DNA of 64,000 bases from Kribbella solani (lineage in GTDB: Bacteria; Actinomycetota; Actinomycetes; Propionibacteriales; Kribbellaceae): positions 7,746,666 to 7,810,665 of the forward strand of contig NZ_JACHNF010000001.1 of the NCBI RefSeq assembly GCF_014205295.1, written 5' to 3'. Below are positions 1 to 7,918 of this stretch, in pieces. Below the pieces are notes generated by a model. The model had not been told where the DNA came from, made no database searches, and worked only from the letters and a program-made list of their open reading frames with translations. Position 1 is the stretch's first letter, and each line of letters opens with the position of its first letter. Both the position numbers and the translations under genes were made by a program.

Positions 1-881
1 CGGAGCCGTACGACCTGGTGCAGCCGGGGCACGTGTTCCCGCTGCGCGGCCGGGAGGGCGGCGTACTGGTCCGGCCGGGGCACACCGAGGCGTCGATCGA
101 CCTGGCCCGGATGGCCGGACTGACTCCGGCCGCGGTGATTTCGGAGCTGGTGAACGACGACGGCACGATGAAGCGCGGTACGCAGCTGCGCACGTTCGCC
201 GACGAGCACGGGCTGGTGCTGGTCTCGATCGACGACCTGATCCGGTACCGGCGGCTGACCGAGTCGCAGATCAAACGGGTCGCGACGACGACGCTGCCGA
301 CCCAGTACGGCGATTTCGTCGCGCACGGGTACCGGAACACGGTCGACGGGTCGGAGCAGTTGGCGCTGGTGCGCGGTGAGATCGGCGACGGGCCGACGCT
401 CGTACGCCTGCACTCCGAGTGCTTGACCGGTGATGTGTTCGGCTCGCTGCGCTGTGACTGCGGCCCGCAGCTCGACGAGGCGATGCGCGAGGTCGCGGCC
501 GAGGGCGGCGTGGTCGTGTACCTGCGTGGCCATGAAGGACGCGGGATCGGTCTGCTGCACAAGCTGCAGGCGTACGAACTGCAGGACGCCGGCCGCGACA
601 CCGTCGACGCGAACCTGGACCTGGGTCTGCCGGCGGACGCCCGCGACTACGGGACCGGCGCCCAGATCCTGGCTGATCTCGGGGTGAAGTCGGTGCGGAT
701 GATGACCAACAACCCGGACAAGCTGACCGGTGTGCAGGGCTACGGCATCGAGGTGGTCGAGCGCCGCGGCATCTCGATCGACCCCACTGAGCACAACCTC
801 CGGTACCTGCGTACCAAACGCGACCGTATGGGTCACCACCTTCCCGGTGGCCTCCGCGCCGAAGAGAACGGAGCCGGCTGA
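1..881 (+). CDS. ribBA: Bifunctional 3,4-dihydroxy-2-butanone-4-phosphate synthase / GTP cyclohydrolase II, 3' part (RibBA)
   Basis: Partial gene: the reading frame is open to the left window edge, so the true start is outside. The first ~65 codons are the end of the RibB domain (DHBP synthase, ribulose-5-phosphate to the four-carbon precursor of lumazine), with the GHVFPLR and GHTEASIDLA segments. The rest is GTP cyclohydrolase II, first step of riboflavin synthesis from GTP. It carries the zinc motif C-x10-C-x-C (SEC...RCDCGPQ) and the conserved GRGIGLLHKLQAYELQ and DxRDYGTGAQIL blocks. The stop overlaps the ribH start (TGATG), so the two are translationally coupled in a riboflavin operon. 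The family and bifunctional architecture are clear; only the 5' end is missing. Confidence 0.96.
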   Translation, partial: EPYDLVQPGHVFPLRGREGGVLVRPGHTEASIDLARMAGLTPAAVISELVNDDGTMKRGTQLRTFADEHGLVLVSIDDLIRYRRLTESQIKRVATTTLPTQYGDFVAHGYRNTVDGSEQLALVRGEIGDGPTLVRLHSECLTGDVFGSLRCDCGPQLDEAMREVAAEGGVVVYLRGHEGRGIGLLHKLQAYELQDAGRDTVDANLDLGLPADARDYGTGAQILADLGVKSVRMMTNNPDKLTGVQGYGIEVVERRGISIDPTEHNLRYLRTKRDRMGHHLPGGLRAEENGAG

Positions 882-1351
882 TGTCGGGTAGTGGAGCACC
901 CACCATCGAGGTACCGCGCGTCGAGAACGCCCGAGTGGCAGTCGTGGCCGCGCAGTGGCACCCGAAGGTCACCGATGGCCTGCTGACCGGTGCACTGCGC
1001 GCGCTGGCCGACTCTGGTGTCACCGAGCACACCGTCGTCCGCGTACCTGGCTCGTTCGAGCTCCCGGTGGCAGCACTACATGCGGCCAAGTCCGGGTATG
1101 ACGCGGTGGTCGCGCTGGGCGTAGTGATCCGTGGTGACACCCCGCACTTCGAGTACGTCTGCCAGGCGACAACAGAGGGACTCATGCAAGTGGGTGTCAC
1201 CACTGGCGTACCGGTCGGCTTCGGCGTACTCACCTGTGACAACGACCCGCAGGCACTGGATCGCGCCGGACTGCCGGACAGCCGCGAGGACAAGGGCTAC
1301 GAGGCCACGCAGGCTGCTCTGTCTACTCTGGCGGCTATCCGCGGTCTCTAG
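881..1351 (+). CDS. ribH: 6,7-dimethyl-8-ribityllumazine synthase
   Basis: Condenses 5-amino-6-ribitylamino-uracil with dihydroxybutanone phosphate, the penultimate step of riboflavin synthesis. At 156 residues it has the normal length. The substrate loop VPGSFELP (residues 55-62), the GVVIRGDTPHFEYV block with the conserved active-site His89, and the Lys/Arg-containing C-terminus are present. The ATG overlaps the ribBA stop by one base, so it is the last gene of the rib operon in this window. The 3' end overlaps the convergent gene on the minus strand by 4 nt, leaving no room for a separate terminator. Confidence 0.97.
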   Translation: MSGSGAPTIEVPRVENARVAVVAAQWHPKVTDGLLTGALRALADSGVTEHTVVRVPGSFELPVAALHAAKSGYDAVVALGVVIRGDTPHFEYVCQATTEGLMQVGVTTGVPVGFGVLTCDNDPQALDRAGLPDSREDKGYEATQAALSTLAAIRGL

Positions 1352-2307
1352 ATCCTGGTGTGCTCCATGAACCAGTTGGTGGTCCAGGTCTTGCCCTGGT
1401 CCGTGGAGAACGCCTGTTCCCAGGCGGCTTTGTCAGTGCCTGCTGTCCAGTGGAAACGGACGTCGATGGGCTGACCGTCCCAGGTGTCAGGCCCTTCGAA
1501 CACACCGGTGCCGTCCGCGTTCCACTTGCCGACAACAGGTGGCTCCAACCGGCCGTTCTTGCTGTTGCTCCAGTAGATGGACCACTCGCGGGACACCGGG
1601 TCGTACAGCCGGAAGGTGGCACCACGGAAGCCCTCGCTGGGGAACCAGCCTTCGTCGAAGCTGACGGCGCCGTCGAAGTAGGTGGTGGCCTGCAGGGTGG
1701 CGTCGTGCTCGTACCACTCGTGCGGCTCGCCCAGTACGGGCCGGCGGCGACGGTTGTGGAATGACCAGCTGCCGACGAGGAAGTCGAACTCGTCAGTGAC
1801 CTTCGGCACGTCCAGTGCGGGCGGCGGGGTGTCGCGGCGGGTGAAGTCCATCGTCCAGTTGGTCTCCCAGCTCGCACCGCCGTCGCCGGAGTACGCCTGT
1901 TCCCAGTGCGCTGTCGTCTCGGTGATGTCCGACCAGACGAAGCGGCACAGCACCGGACGGCCGTCGTGCTCGTCATCGCCGATCAGAGTGCAGGTGGTGC
2001 CGTCGGCCGACCAGCTGCCATGCACCGGCGGGTAGAGCTTCATGCTGGTGCTGCTGACCCACCAGATGCTCCACTGCTTTGCCACCGGGTCGAACAGCCG
2101 CAGCGACAGGCCGTACGTGCCCTGCTGGGGGAAGTGCGTCTCGTCGATGCTGATCTGGCCGTCGAAGTACGTGTGCGCGGTGGTCGTACCGTCGAACTCC
2201 TCCCACTCGCTGCTGTCGGTGAGGGGGTGCTTCAGCCGGCGGTGCCGTACGTCGAAGTGTCCGCTGAAGAAGTCGAAATCGCCGGTCACCTTGGTCCAAG
2301 TCGTCAT
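1348..2307 (-). CDS. Two-domain duplicated hypothetical protein (DUF1579-like repeats)
   Basis: 319 residues made of two homologous halves (about 5-155 and 165-319). Each starts with a VT-x-x-FDF-x-x-G element, followed by TYFDG, LRLFDP/FRLYDP, QWSIWW/EWSIYW, a GxWxADGT strand and an ETNWTMD/TTNWFME ending. The Trp- and Gly-rich strand pattern suggests a small beta-barrel, like lipocalin-type DUF1579 proteins; this is a resemblance and not a firm assignment. No signal peptide or membrane segment is visible, so it is probably cytosolic. It is divergently transcribed from the WYL regulator (62-bp gap), which may control it. Its function is unknown. Confidence 0.85.
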   Translation of the reverse strand: MTTWTKVTGDFDFFSGHFDVRHRRLKHPLTDSSEWEEFDGTTTAHTYFDGQISIDETHFPQQGTYGLSLRLFDPVAKQWSIWWVSSTSMKLYPPVHGSWSADGTTCTLIGDDEHDGRPVLCRFVWSDITETTAHWEQAYSGDGGASWETNWTMDFTRRDTPPPALDVPKVTDEFDFLVGSWSFHNRRRRPVLGEPHEWYEHDATLQATTYFDGAVSFDEGWFPSEGFRGATFRLYDPVSREWSIYWSNSKNGRLEPPVVGKWNADGTGVFEGPDTWDGQPIDVRFHWTAGTDKAAWEQAFSTDQGKTWTTNWFMEHTRI

Positions 2308-2330
2308 GCGACCAGCCTGCTCGTGAAACC

Positions 2331-2368
2331 TGACAATCCGTGACAGTGTTTCGGGCTAACCTCGGAGC
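2331..2368 (+). promoter_or_regulatory. Divergent promoter region with candidate leaderless start for the WYL regulator
   Basis: A TAACCT -10-like hexamer at 2357-2362 lies 6 nt before the ATG at 2369, the spacing expected of a leaderless mRNA. No Shine-Dalgarno sequence is visible. The pentamer TGACA occurs twice upstream (2331-2335 and 2341-2345) and could be a direct-repeat binding site. No good -35 is seen. Confidence 0.35.
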
Positions 2369-3334
2369 ATGCGTTCGAGCCGGCTGTTGTCGATCCTGCT
2401 GTTGCTGCAGACGCGGCGGCAGCTGACCGCGCGGGAGCTTGCCGACGAGCTGGAGGTGTCGCTGCGGACCATCTACCGGGACGTGGAGGCCCTGGCGGCG
2501 GCTGGCGTTCCGGTGTACGCGGACCAGGGCCGCGCTGGCGGCTACCGGTTGGTAGACGGGTACCGGACTCGTTTGACCGGGCTCACCGAGCAGGAGGCGG
2601 CCGCACTGTTTCTGGTGGGTATGCCGGGTGCGGCCGCGGCGCTCGGGCTCACTGCCGAGACAAGCGCGGCCGAGCTGAAGCTACTGGCCGCACTGGCGCC
2701 GGACCAGCGGGATCGCGCTGGGCGGTTGAAGAACCGATTCCACCTGGACCTGCCTGCCTGGTACCAGGACGCGGAGGTGTCACCGCACCTGTCTGCCGTG
2801 GCAGATGCCGTGCTGCACGACCGGCGGATCAAGGTGCGCTACCGGCGGTGGGAGGAGCCGCGTGAAGTAGAGCGGGTGCTGGAGCCGCACGGGCTCGTGC
2901 TGAAGAACGGCAGCTGGTACGTGGTCGCCGCGGCTGCCAGTGGGTTGCGTACGTACCGGGTGTCCAACATCCTCGAACTGACCGTGACCGACGAGGAGTT
3001 CGAACGGGACGCGGACTTCGACCTCGCTGCGTTCTGGCAGGAGCACCTGGAGGGGTTCGATCGGGTCCGGTACACGGCGCAGGCTGTTGTCCGAGTGTCC
3101 GCGCGGTTGGCGACGAGGATGTACGACGTGTCCTACCCGGCACTTGTCAACGCGGTCGCGGCGGCCGAACCGGAGCCCGACGGCAGTGTGGTGGTGACGA
3201 TCCCGATCGAGTCAGTGGCCAACGCCGCCACGTCACTCAGTCGGTTCGGTCCCGCGCTGGAGGCTCTGGAGCCACCGGAGCTTCGTACCGCGCTGGCCGA
3301 CCTGGGGCGGTCGCTACTCGAGTTGTACGAGTGA
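2369..3334 (+). CDS. WYL-domain transcriptional regulator (HTH_11-WYL, YafY-type)
   Basis: 321 residues. The N-terminal winged helix-turn-helix covers roughly residues 1-60 (RELADELEVSLRTIYRDVEAL, then the AGVPVYADQGRAGGYRL wing). The WYL sensor domain is in the middle (about 140-230), with the GLVLKNGSWYVVAAAASGLRTYRVSNI core, followed by a WCX-type C-terminal extension. Family members are ligand-responsive activators or repressors, often acting on a divergent gene, here the duplicated-domain protein. The last 98 nt overlap the convergent membrane-protein gene on the other strand. Family assignment is confident; the regulated target is inferred from position only. Confidence 0.93.
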   Translation: MRSSRLLSILLLLQTRRQLTARELADELEVSLRTIYRDVEALAAAGVPVYADQGRAGGYRLVDGYRTRLTGLTEQEAAALFLVGMPGAAAALGLTAETSAAELKLLAALAPDQRDRAGRLKNRFHLDLPAWYQDAEVSPHLSAVADAVLHDRRIKVRYRRWEEPREVERVLEPHGLVLKNGSWYVVAAAASGLRTYRVSNILELTVTDEEFERDADFDLAAFWQEHLEGFDRVRYTAQAVVRVSARLATRMYDVSYPALVNAVAAAEPEPDGSVVVTIPIESVANAATSLSRFGPALEALEPPELRTALADLGRSLLELYE

Positions 3335-3782
3335 GGTCACGTGAAAGGTGCGAGCGCCGGAAGCCGCGAGTGAACAGCCAGCGGAGGTCGGCCTGCGTGT
3401 CATACATGAGCTGCACATGGAAGTAGTTGATGTGCTCGAGTACACCGGCCAGTGCGAACAGCAGGCCGACGACGGTTCCGGAGCCGGGGTTTTGGGCTAC
3501 GGACCAGGCTGTGTAGACCAGTCCGCCGGTTAGCAGGACCACGTTGCACCAGCGGAGCTGCCTGAAGAAGCCGACGCCGGTGCGGTGGAGCTTCAGCCAC
3601 CAGTACAGGGCGCCTTCCAGTAGCAGGAGGGCGAAGAGCGCGAAGCCGGTCAGGTTCGGGGTGGTGGTGGGGAGGTTGAGGAGGTGGAACCACACGACGT
3701 ACTGCAGGGGGATGTTGAGCAGCTCCAGGGCGGCCAGGGTGCGCAGGCGGTGGGTGACCCAGGCGCGGGAGCGGTGGTTCAT
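3237..3782 (-). CDS. Four-helix integral membrane protein, unknown function
   Basis: 181 residues with about four hydrophobic segments (roughly residues 16-36, 43-62, 76-96 and 103-120), and a charged, Pro/Arg-rich tail of about 55 residues predicted on one side of the membrane. I do not recognise the family. The ATG at 3782 lies 32 bp from the end of the neighbouring peptidase gene on the same strand. The C-terminal ~32 codons overlap the end of the WYL regulator gene head-on. The membrane core lies entirely outside the overlap and has normal codon bias, so the gene is probably real, while its extreme C-terminus is less certain. Confidence 0.72.
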   Translation of the reverse strand: MNHRSRAWVTHRLRTLAALELLNIPLQYVVWFHLLNLPTTTPNLTGFALFALLLLEGALYWWLKLHRTGVGFFRQLRWCNVVLLTGGLVYTAWSVAQNPGSGTVVGLLFALAGVLEHINYFHVQLMYDTQADLRWLFTRGFRRSHLSRDLTRTTRVATAPGRPARYEAPVAPEPPARDRTD

Positions 3783-3790
3783 CCGGGTGA

Positions 3791-4750
3791 CTATGTCAGG
3801 TTTTGGATTCGGTTGTGGGGTACGGCGTGGGCGGTGTGGTTCTGGTGGCCGGTGGTGGTTTGGGCCATGGTGAGGGAGTTGAGCAGTGCCTCTTCTACCG
3901 ACTCCGTTACTGCTTGGAACGGGGTGCGGAGGTCTCGGTCGGCGTACGTGGGGTTGCGGGTGGTGGTGAAGGCGATCGCGTAGTCGCCGCTGCCCGGGGC
4001 GTAGTCGGAGCCGACGCGGGACATCGCGAAGATCGCCCGGCGGGCCAGCCGGCCGAGCTGGCGGGAGTCGAGCGGGAGGTCAGTGGCGACGACGATCATG
4101 CAGGAGTTCCCATCCTGGTCGATCGGTTCCGCAGGTACCTGTCGCCCGAGCACGGTAAGTACCCCGGAGAAGTTCGCCTGCACCAGAACCCCCACGGTTC
4201 CCTGGTGAAGTAAGCGGGAGGAGGTGCCAATGCCTGCCTTGAAGCCCAGCGCGCAGGTGCCGGTTCCGGCGCCCGCGCAGCCTTCTGCGGGGAGGGCAGG
4301 GGTGGCGGAGTTCAGGGCGGCGTGGACGTGGGCGGGGGTGATGGGGCGGCGGCGGATGTCGGAGAGGTGGCCGTCGTTGGTTTCGCCGACGATGGGGTTC
4401 AGGCTGGTCGCGGCCGGATCGCGCTCCAGCAGCCAGGTCAGAAAAGCATCGGCCACCCGGAACGTACTCAGCGTCCCGGTCAGCAGGATCGGCGTTTCGA
4501 TCACCCCGAGCTCGTCGACCTGCGTACTCCCGACCAGCTTCCCGTACCCGTTGCCGACCGCGATCGCGGCCGGGAGCATACCCGCGTAGCCGTCCGGAAC
4601 GATCGCCGTCACGCCGGTGTTCACCCCGTCCCCGGTGAGCGTGGTCTGCCCGACCCGGACCCCGGGCACGTCGGTGATCGCGTTCAGCGGACCGGTGGGC
4701 AGGGTACCGACGGTGATGCCGAGCTCACGGACCCGGCGCGGAGTATGCAT
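3791..4750 (-). CDS. P1 family peptidase (S58, DmpA/BapA-type aminopeptidase)
   Basis: 319 residues. Members are N-terminal-nucleophile aminopeptidases that cleave themselves before the catalytic Ser. The protein begins with the family signature GPLNAITDVPGVRVGQTTL and has the NPIVGETNDG region. Its cleavage/nucleophile site is GNS-CMIVVATDLPLDSRQ, so the Asn-Ser bond is the likely autoproteolysis point. I chose the ATG at 4750; another in-frame ATG lies at 4759, and neither has a good Shine-Dalgarno sequence. The frame stays open further upstream but would run across hisE. It is transcribed divergently from hisE-hisG. Substrate (D-amino-acid or beta-peptide) cannot be told from sequence. Confidence 0.92.
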   Translation of the reverse strand: MHTPRRVRELGITVGTLPTGPLNAITDVPGVRVGQTTLTGDGVNTGVTAIVPDGYAGMLPAAIAVGNGYGKLVGSTQVDELGVIETPILLTGTLSTFRVADAFLTWLLERDPAATSLNPIVGETNDGHLSDIRRRPITPAHVHAALNSATPALPAEGCAGAGTGTCALGFKAGIGTSSRLLHQGTVGVLVQANFSGVLTVLGRQVPAEPIDQDGNSCMIVVATDLPLDSRQLGRLARRAIFAMSRVGSDYAPGSGDYAIAFTTTRNPTYADRDLRTPFQAVTESVEEALLNSLTMAQTTTGHQNHTAHAVPHNRIQNLT

Positions 4751-4831
4751 ACCGACCATGGTCGGCGAGGCAGTCCGGGGAGCGGACCTGGGGGTGGCGG
4801 CTGGGAACGGGCCCCGTAGGCTGGGCGCGCG

Positions 4832-5095
4832 ATGAAGAGTTTCGAGGAGTTGTTCGCCGAGCTGGCCGAGAAGGCACGGACGCGCCCGGAGGGTTCCGGG
4901 ACCGTGGCCGAGCTGGATGCCGGCGTGCACACGATCGGCAAGAAGCTGGTCGAGGAGGCCGCCGAGTCCTGGATGGCCGCCGAGCACGAGGGCAAGGACC
5001 GGGCCGCGGAAGAGCTGTCCCAGCTGCTGTACCACGCCCAGGTGATGATGCATGCCCTCGGCCTGGACCTCGAAGACGTGTACCGACATCTGTAG
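4832..5095 (+). CDS. hisE: Phosphoribosyl-ATP pyrophosphatase
   Basis: 87 residues, the usual length for a stand-alone HisE. It hydrolyses phosphoribosyl-ATP to phosphoribosyl-AMP in histidine synthesis. The all-alpha MazG-like fold is recognisable from GVHTIGKKLVEEAAESWMAA and the acidic EELSQLLYHAQVMM helix, which supply the Mg-binding Glu/Asp residues. It lies 60 bp upstream of hisG on the same strand, the common actinobacterial arrangement, so HisG's product passes to the enzyme encoded next door. Confidence 0.97.
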   Translation: MKSFEELFAELAEKARTRPEGSGTVAELDAGVHTIGKKLVEEAAESWMAAEHEGKDRAAEELSQLLYHAQVMMHALGLDLEDVYRHL

Positions 5096-5155
5096 GAGCC
5101 ACCACCCCACAGCCACCGGTTCACATCAGTCGAGGAAGCAGAGGAAGCCACTGCC

Positions 5156-6004
5156 ATGCTGCGCGTCGCCGTACCGAACAAGGGTTCGCTGAGCGAGTCC
5201 GCCATCGAAATGCTCACCGAGGCCGGCTACAAACAGCGCCGGTCGACCAAGGATCTGACCCTCACCGACGCCGCCAACGAGGTCGAGTTCTACTACCTCC
5301 GGCCGCGGGACATCGCCGTGTACGTGGGCGAGGGCACGCTCGACGTCGGGATCTCCGGCCGCGATCTGGTGCTCGACTCGCACGCCGACGCGGACGTGGT
5401 GATGGGCCTCGGTTTCGGCTCCTCCACGTTCCGGTTCGCCGGGCGCCCCGGGGTGGCCGACTCGGTGAAGGACCTGACCGGGAAGCGCATCGCCACCTCG
5501 TACGCGGGGGTGCTGCAGGACCACCTGGCGGAGAACGGCGTCGAAGCGTCGGTGGTCCGCCTGGACGGTGCCGTCGAGTCGGCGGTCCAGCTCGGCGTCG
5601 CGGACGTGATCGCGGACGTGGTCGAGACCGGTACGACCCTGCGCCAGGCCGGGCTGGAGGTGTTCGGCGACCCGATCCTGCGGTCCGAGGCGGTGCTGAT
5701 CAAGCGGCACGGCGCCGAGATCCAGCCGAACGGTCAGCACCAGCTGATCCGCCGGCTGGAGGGTGTGCTGATCGCGCGCAACTACGTGATGATGGATTAC
5801 GACATCCGGGCCGAGGACGTGGACGCGGCAACTTCGGTCGCGCCGGGTCTGGAGTCGCCGACGATCTCGCCGCTGCACCGGCAGGGCTGGGTCGCCGTAC
5901 GGGTGATGGTCCAGCGGGCCGAGGCACAGCGCCTGATGGACCAGCTCTGGGAGGTCGGCGCCCGCGCCATCCTGACCACCGACATCCACGCTTGCCGAAT
6001 CTGA
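5156..6004 (+). CDS. hisG: ATP phosphoribosyltransferase, long form
   Basis: 282 residues: committed step of histidine biosynthesis, joining ATP and PRPP. It starts MLRVAVPNKGSLSESA, has a catalytic domain with the PRPP-binding motif DVVETGTTLRQAGL around residues 150-165, and a C-terminal ACT-like regulatory domain (about 210-282). It is therefore the self-contained long form that is inhibited directly by histidine and needs no HisZ. A GAGGAAG-type ribosome site precedes the ATG. It is the second gene of the hisE-hisG pair; the remaining his genes are not in this window. Confidence 0.97.
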   Translation: MLRVAVPNKGSLSESAIEMLTEAGYKQRRSTKDLTLTDAANEVEFYYLRPRDIAVYVGEGTLDVGISGRDLVLDSHADADVVMGLGFGSSTFRFAGRPGVADSVKDLTGKRIATSYAGVLQDHLAENGVEASVVRLDGAVESAVQLGVADVIADVVETGTTLRQAGLEVFGDPILRSEAVLIKRHGAEIQPNGQHQLIRRLEGVLIARNYVMMDYDIRAEDVDAATSVAPGLESPTISPLHRQGWVAVRVMVQRAEAQRLMDQLWEVGARAILTTDIHACRI

Positions 6005-6069
6005 GACTCGAAGAGCAAAGAAGAGCCAAGAGCAAAAGAGTGGTGTTGAGGGGCAGGATCTGAATCGAC

Positions 6070-6537
6070 ATGGCCGACAGCAGTGAGCGGTTGTTCAGCT
6101 TCCATCCGCGGATCATCGCGGGGATGGCAGCCGGCATGGGCCTGTCGCTGATCGCGGTGTTCGGAGTGATCTGGTTCCGGTTGTCGCCCGAGGACCGCGC
6201 CTTGTTCGACTGGTTCCAGCGGTTGACGCTGCTCGCGTTCTTCGGCGCGGTGCTCTGGATTCTGTACCGGATGACCACGTTGCGCGTGGTCGCGTACCCG
6301 GATCGGCTGCGGGTGCGGAACGTGTTCAAGACGTACACGTTGCGCTGGCCGGAGGTGCGCGCGTTGCGGTTCCGGCCGGGTGACGCGTGGTTGCAGCTGT
6401 TCGATGCCGACGACAACCGGATCGGCATCCTCGCGGTGCAGGCCGCGGAGGGTGCACGGGCCAGCCGGGCCGCCAAACAGCTGGCGGCGGTGGCCCGTGA
6501 CCAGGGCGCCGGTCCTAAGCGGACACCGCAAAGCTAG
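6070..6537 (+). CDS. PH-like domain membrane protein
   Basis: 155 residues with two transmembrane helices (about residues 15-35 and 50-67), then a soluble domain (68-140) with the pattern TLRVVAYPDRLRVRNVFKTYTLRWPEVRALRF typical of bacterial PH_6-type domains. The tail is Ala/Arg-rich. The 65-bp leader after hisG is unusually purine-rich (repeated GAAGAG/AAGAGC). It is probably co-transcribed with hisEG, a placement often seen in actinomycetes, but no role in histidine synthesis is implied. The 3' end overlaps the convergent mutarotase gene by 23 nt. Confidence 0.85.
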   Translation: MADSSERLFSFHPRIIAGMAAGMGLSLIAVFGVIWFRLSPEDRALFDWFQRLTLLAFFGAVLWILYRMTTLRVVAYPDRLRVRNVFKTYTLRWPEVRALRFRPGDAWLQLFDADDNRIGILAVQAAEGARASRAAKQLAAVARDQGAGPKRTPQS

Positions 6538-7402
6538 TCGTGTGGGACTCGCCGGGCTTCAGGACGACCAGGTCCTGACCGCTCGCGAACGCGTCCGGCG
6601 GACAGGTCATCGGCTCGACCGCGAGCGCCGTACGCCCTAGCGCTTCGCCGGTGTACAACTGCATCCACGGCGTGTCACTCGTCAGCACCGACCGCGTACC
6701 CGTCGCCGGATCGGTCAGCGAAACCGACCAGGAACCGCCGCCCAACCCGGTGAACGCGTTGTCGATCTGGAGGGAACCCACCGGGCGCCCGGCACGGAAC
6801 TCGTACGGCGAACCGTCCACCGGCCTCAGCCCGACCGGCGTCAGCCGCTCCGGCGACACCTCGAGCCACTCGGTCGCGCCGAACTCCAGCACGCACTCGT
6901 CGATCGGCCGGCCAACCGTGAGGTACGGATGCGCGCCGTACCCGTACGGCGCGTCGGTGCGGCCGATGTTGGTGGCCGTCGCGGTCACGCTCAGCCCATC
7001 GGCCAATCGGTAGTCCAGGCGAAAGTCGAGCTGATGCGGGTACCCGGGCCGGCCGTGCAGCCGGTGACCGATCACCAGCGCCGCCGGGTCGGAGCCGTCG
7101 TCGACGCGCAGCCAGTTCGCCCAGCGGGTCAGTCCGTGGATCGCGTTCCGCCGGTCCGGTTCGGTCAGGGCGAGCTGTTGCTCGGTACCCGCGAAGGTGT
7201 ACTTGCCGTCGGTGACCCGGTTCGGCCACGGGAACAGGTGCTGCCCCATCCCCGCGTGGGCCGGCTCGTCCTCGGCGTACCCGAGCAGCACCGGGCGGCC
7301 GTCGTACGTGAGCTCGCGCAGGCCACCGCCGACGCTCACCACGGTCGCCGCATAATCCCCGGCCCGCAAAACCCACTGTTCTCCCGAAGGCAGGACGCTC
7401 AT
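6515..7402 (-). CDS. Aldose 1-epimerase family protein (galactose mutarotase-like)
   Basis: 295 residues from the ATG at 7402, preceded by AGGA at 8-nt spacing, which favours this start over an in-frame ATG at 7411. The beta-sandwich mutarotase fold is shown by GGGLRELTYDGRPVL, the HGLTRWANW and GAHPYLTVG histidine motifs and the late catalytic Glu in ALAVEPMTCPPDAF. It interconverts alpha and beta anomers of an aldose; the exact sugar is unknown. It stands alone on the minus strand, convergent with the PH-like protein gene. Confidence 0.93.
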   Translation of the reverse strand: MSVLPSGEQWVLRAGDYAATVVSVGGGLRELTYDGRPVLLGYAEDEPAHAGMGQHLFPWPNRVTDGKYTFAGTEQQLALTEPDRRNAIHGLTRWANWLRVDDGSDPAALVIGHRLHGRPGYPHQLDFRLDYRLADGLSVTATATNIGRTDAPYGYGAHPYLTVGRPIDECVLEFGATEWLEVSPERLTPVGLRPVDGSPYEFRAGRPVGSLQIDNAFTGLGGGSWSVSLTDPATGTRSVLTSDTPWMQLYTGEALGRTALAVEPMTCPPDAFASGQDLVVLKPGESHTTSFAVSA

Positions 7403-7485
7403 GGATCTCATCCTAAGAACAGGAGGTGGTTCTTTGGTAAGCGTTCTCACGGGGTGGGAAAGCGCTGGAATTCTTTACCACTACC

Positions 7486-7512
7486 TGTCCTTCGGTACGG
7501 ATCCCGTTCGTA
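7486..7512 (+). promoter_or_regulatory. Candidate ECF-type promoter for the YCII/ECF42 operon
   Basis: TGTCCT at 7486-7491 and CGTA at 7509-7512, spaced by 17 nt, resemble the TGTC/CGT style of ECF-dependent promoters reported for ECF42 groups. An AGGAGG ribosome site (7535-7540) follows before the ATG. The match is imperfect, so this is a suggestion only. Confidence 0.25.
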
Positions 7513-7546
7513 GTCATGCTGTAGACACGCACACAGGAGGTACGAC

Positions 7547-7891
7547 GTGAAGTACATGCTGCTGATCAACGCCGGTGAGCTGGACCTGCAGGACGCGCCG
7601 GTCGGCTGCGAGCCGGAGGACTGGATGCGGTTCGACAAGGAGATCACCGACGCCGGTGTGGTGGTCGCGTCCGAGTCGCTGGCCGATCTGGTCACCGCGA
7701 CCCGCGTGGAGGTCGCCAACGACGGGAAGCGCACGGTTACCGACGGGCCGTTCGCGGAGACTCGGGAGGTACTCGGCGGGTTCTACGTGATCGACGTACC
7801 GGACCTGGACGTCGCGCTGGACTGGGCCGCGAAGTGCCCGGGGTCGCGCGGTGGTGGCTCGGTCATCGTCCGGCCGATCGCCGACTTCTGA
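7547..7891 (+). CDS. YCII-related DGPF-motif protein (ECF42 partner)
   Basis: 114 residues, single YCII-related (ferredoxin-like) domain. The diagnostic DGPF sequence is at residues 66-69 (TDGPFAETREVLGGFYVIDV). Proteins of this type are the usual genomic partners of ECF42 sigma factors, and here the sigma gene follows 27 bp downstream on the same strand. A strong AGGAGG site precedes the ATG. The family's biochemical role is not settled; a small enzyme or ligand-binding function is possible. Confidence 0.93.
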   Translation: MKYMLLINAGELDLQDAPVGCEPEDWMRFDKEITDAGVVVASESLADLVTATRVEVANDGKRTVTDGPFAETREVLGGFYVIDVPDLDVALDWAAKCPGSRGGGSVIVRPIADF

Positions 7892-7918
7892 GCGACTGAG
7901 TACAGGACAGGGGAGCTG

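Noticed and set aside
271..1293. Long minus-strand open frame (340 codons) antisense to ribBA-ribH
   Set aside because: Ser/Arg/Pro-rich translation with no domain pattern, the usual third-codon-position shadow in very GC-rich DNA; ribBA and ribH on the other strand are unmistakable.
4751..5116. Upstream extension of the S58 peptidase frame to 5,116
   Set aside because: It runs antisense through the whole of hisE and lacks family similarity before the GPLNAITDVPG block.
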